Assembly: GCA_029379385.1 (NCBI GenBank)
Contig: CM055612.1
Location: forward strand, 7,254,001-7,318,000
DNA from: Quillaja saponaria
Taxonomy: Eukaryota > Streptophyta > Magnoliopsida > Fabales > Quillajaceae
Direction of reading: 5' to 3'
Length of the DNA stretch: 64,000 bases
A program made the position numbers and the translations under genes. Below the pieces are notes generated by a model. It saw nothing but the letters and a program-made list of their open reading frames with translations, did not search any database and was not told the DNA's origin. Below, in pieces: positions 63,163 through 64,000 of this stretch. Position 1 is the stretch's first letter, and every line of letters starts with the position of its first letter.

Positions 63163-64000
63163 TTACTCTGATTCAGACTCTGCACTCTGGAGCCACTCAA
63201 TAAAGGGCCTGATGCTTTTCCAAATCGGAGAGCTTTTATTACTGCCAATCAATCCCTGCTGGTACCATTCAAGAATAGTCTCCTCATCCAATGCATCACG
63301 GTCATAAAGCTCCTTCAAAACTAATGGCACCTCCTTCACAGCATCAGGGCTTGCCTTCCCACAGAAAGTCTCAATAGCGCGTAAGAGAACCATCTGAGAT
63401 CCTCCATGTTGAAGGGCTACAGTAACATAGTTCTTCTTCTTAGCCACCACTTTGGCGAACCCCTTACCGACGTCCTCAAAGAGAGCTTCAAATAGAGCAT
63501 TGACGACTTCTTGGGGAGTCCCAGAGATAGACCCAAGAAAAGATTTAAGCTGACTTGCAGAGGAACCGTTCTTCAAATATTCCTTTATCTCCTTTACAAG
63601 CGTCCCGGTGGGAGTTACAACACCACCATTCTCGTATTCTTTACTCTCCAATTTCACTTCATCATCTGGAGAATTCTTTGACGACTTCTTCCCTTCATTT
63701 TCAGTAGAAAGCATGACCATATCAGCAGTCACAGCACTCAGCTGCTCCTGGATGCGCTGACGAGCTGCCTCCAAAGAAGTGTCAGTATGCCACTGCACAG
63801 CATCATCATCACTAGCACCTGCTTCATCATTCTTGTCAGCCACACCGCGAGCTGGGTAATGATCATCGTCAGAACTGTTACCTTTTTTCGTTATTGATGT
63901 CTTAGTTGCAGCCTCTTTTGAAGTACCCTTCTTCTTCCCAGCCTCCTTTTTAAGCTTCTTCTGTTCTTCATCAGCAGCCGCACCCTCCTTGAGCCGCTCT
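63163..64000 (-). CDS. Eukaryotic translation initiation factor 5 (eIF5), C-terminal part
   Basis: The open frame starts beyond the right edge, and the stop TAA is at 63163-63165. About 279 codons are visible. From the N-side they show a Lys/Ala-rich linker (KKLKKEAGKKKGTSKEAATK), an acidic Asp/Ser stretch, a helical middle part, and the W2 (HEAT-like) domain with both aromatic/acidic boxes: DEETILEWYQ and FIEWLQSAESESE at the very end. eIF5 is the GTPase-activating factor of eIF2 in the 43S and 48S complexes; the W2 domain binds eIF2-beta and eIF3. The N-terminal GAP and zinc-binding part is outside the window. No intron is seen in the visible part. It sits beside ARF17, as in Arabidopsis (At1g77840, from memory). 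Confidence 0.94.
   Translation of the reverse strand, partial: ERLKEGAAADEEQKKLKKEAGKKKGTSKEAATKTSITKKGNSSDDDHYPARGVADKNDEAGASDDDAVQWHTDTSLEAARQRIQEQLSAVTADMVMLSTENEGKKSSKNSPDDEVKLESKEYENGGVVTPTGTLVKEIKEYLKNGSSASQLKSFLGSISGTPQEVVNALFEALFEDVGKGFAKVVAKKKNYVTVALQHGGSQMVLLRAIETFCGKASPDAVKEVPLVLKELYDRDALDEETILEWYQQGLIGSNKSSPIWKSIRPFIEWLQSAESESE

Noticed and set aside
1..64000. tRNA, rRNA, CRISPR or prokaryotic operon signals
   Set aside because: None seen by eye on either strand; the intron structure and gene families are those of a plant nuclear genome.

Overview
This is an AT-rich nuclear segment of a eudicot plant genome. The genes are split by short introns with GT-AG (once GC-AG) boundaries, the intergenic DNA is full of transposon remnants and (AT)n runs, and every protein recognised is a plant family member. 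I cannot name the species. All gene models were built by hand from splice sites and reading frame, without transcript data.

Layout: (1) 0-10.5 kb: the 3' end of a clade-III-like TGA bZIP factor (+), a plastid-type J-domain protein (+), and on the minus strand a ten-exon phosphopantothenate-cysteine ligase of CoA synthesis with a GC-AG intron. (2) 13.5-17.2 kb: a rhomboid-family membrane protein (+) that keeps the catalytic serine but has lost the catalytic histidine. (3) 17-26 kb: a gene desert with a CACTA-like element carrying eight ~169-bp tandem units. (4) 26.5-33.3 kb: a BPS1/ROH1-like gene (+) convergent with a nuclear-type serine hydroxymethyltransferase (-). (5) 33.5-37 kb: a hAT-like MITE and a foldback element. 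(6) 37-48 kb: an 87-residue membrane protein (+), an intronless PPR gene with a decayed C-terminus (+), and a chloroplast-type GrpE (-). (7) 50.8-54.6 kb: ARF17 (-) with a miR160 target site. (8) 55-62 kb: a 202-bp tandem duplication and a non-autonomous LTR retrotransposon (-) with an exact 5-bp target duplication. (9) 63.2-64 kb: the C-terminal part of eIF5 (-), running off the window.

The genes do not form a pathway. What joins them is ancestral order: from memory, Arabidopsis has eIF5, ARF17, a BPS1-like gene, KOMPEITO, TGA7 and a DnaJ gene close together on chromosome 1 (At1g77840-At1g77930), and SHM7, a small membrane protein and CGE2 in a row at At1g36370-At1g36390. The window holds both sets interleaved, as expected of a less fractionated copy of the ancestral block. 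I found no CRISPR, operon or prokaryote-type system. The observations most worth following are the pseudo-rhomboid, the GC-AG intron, the duplicated splice-site segment in the J-protein gene, and the internal array of the CACTA element.
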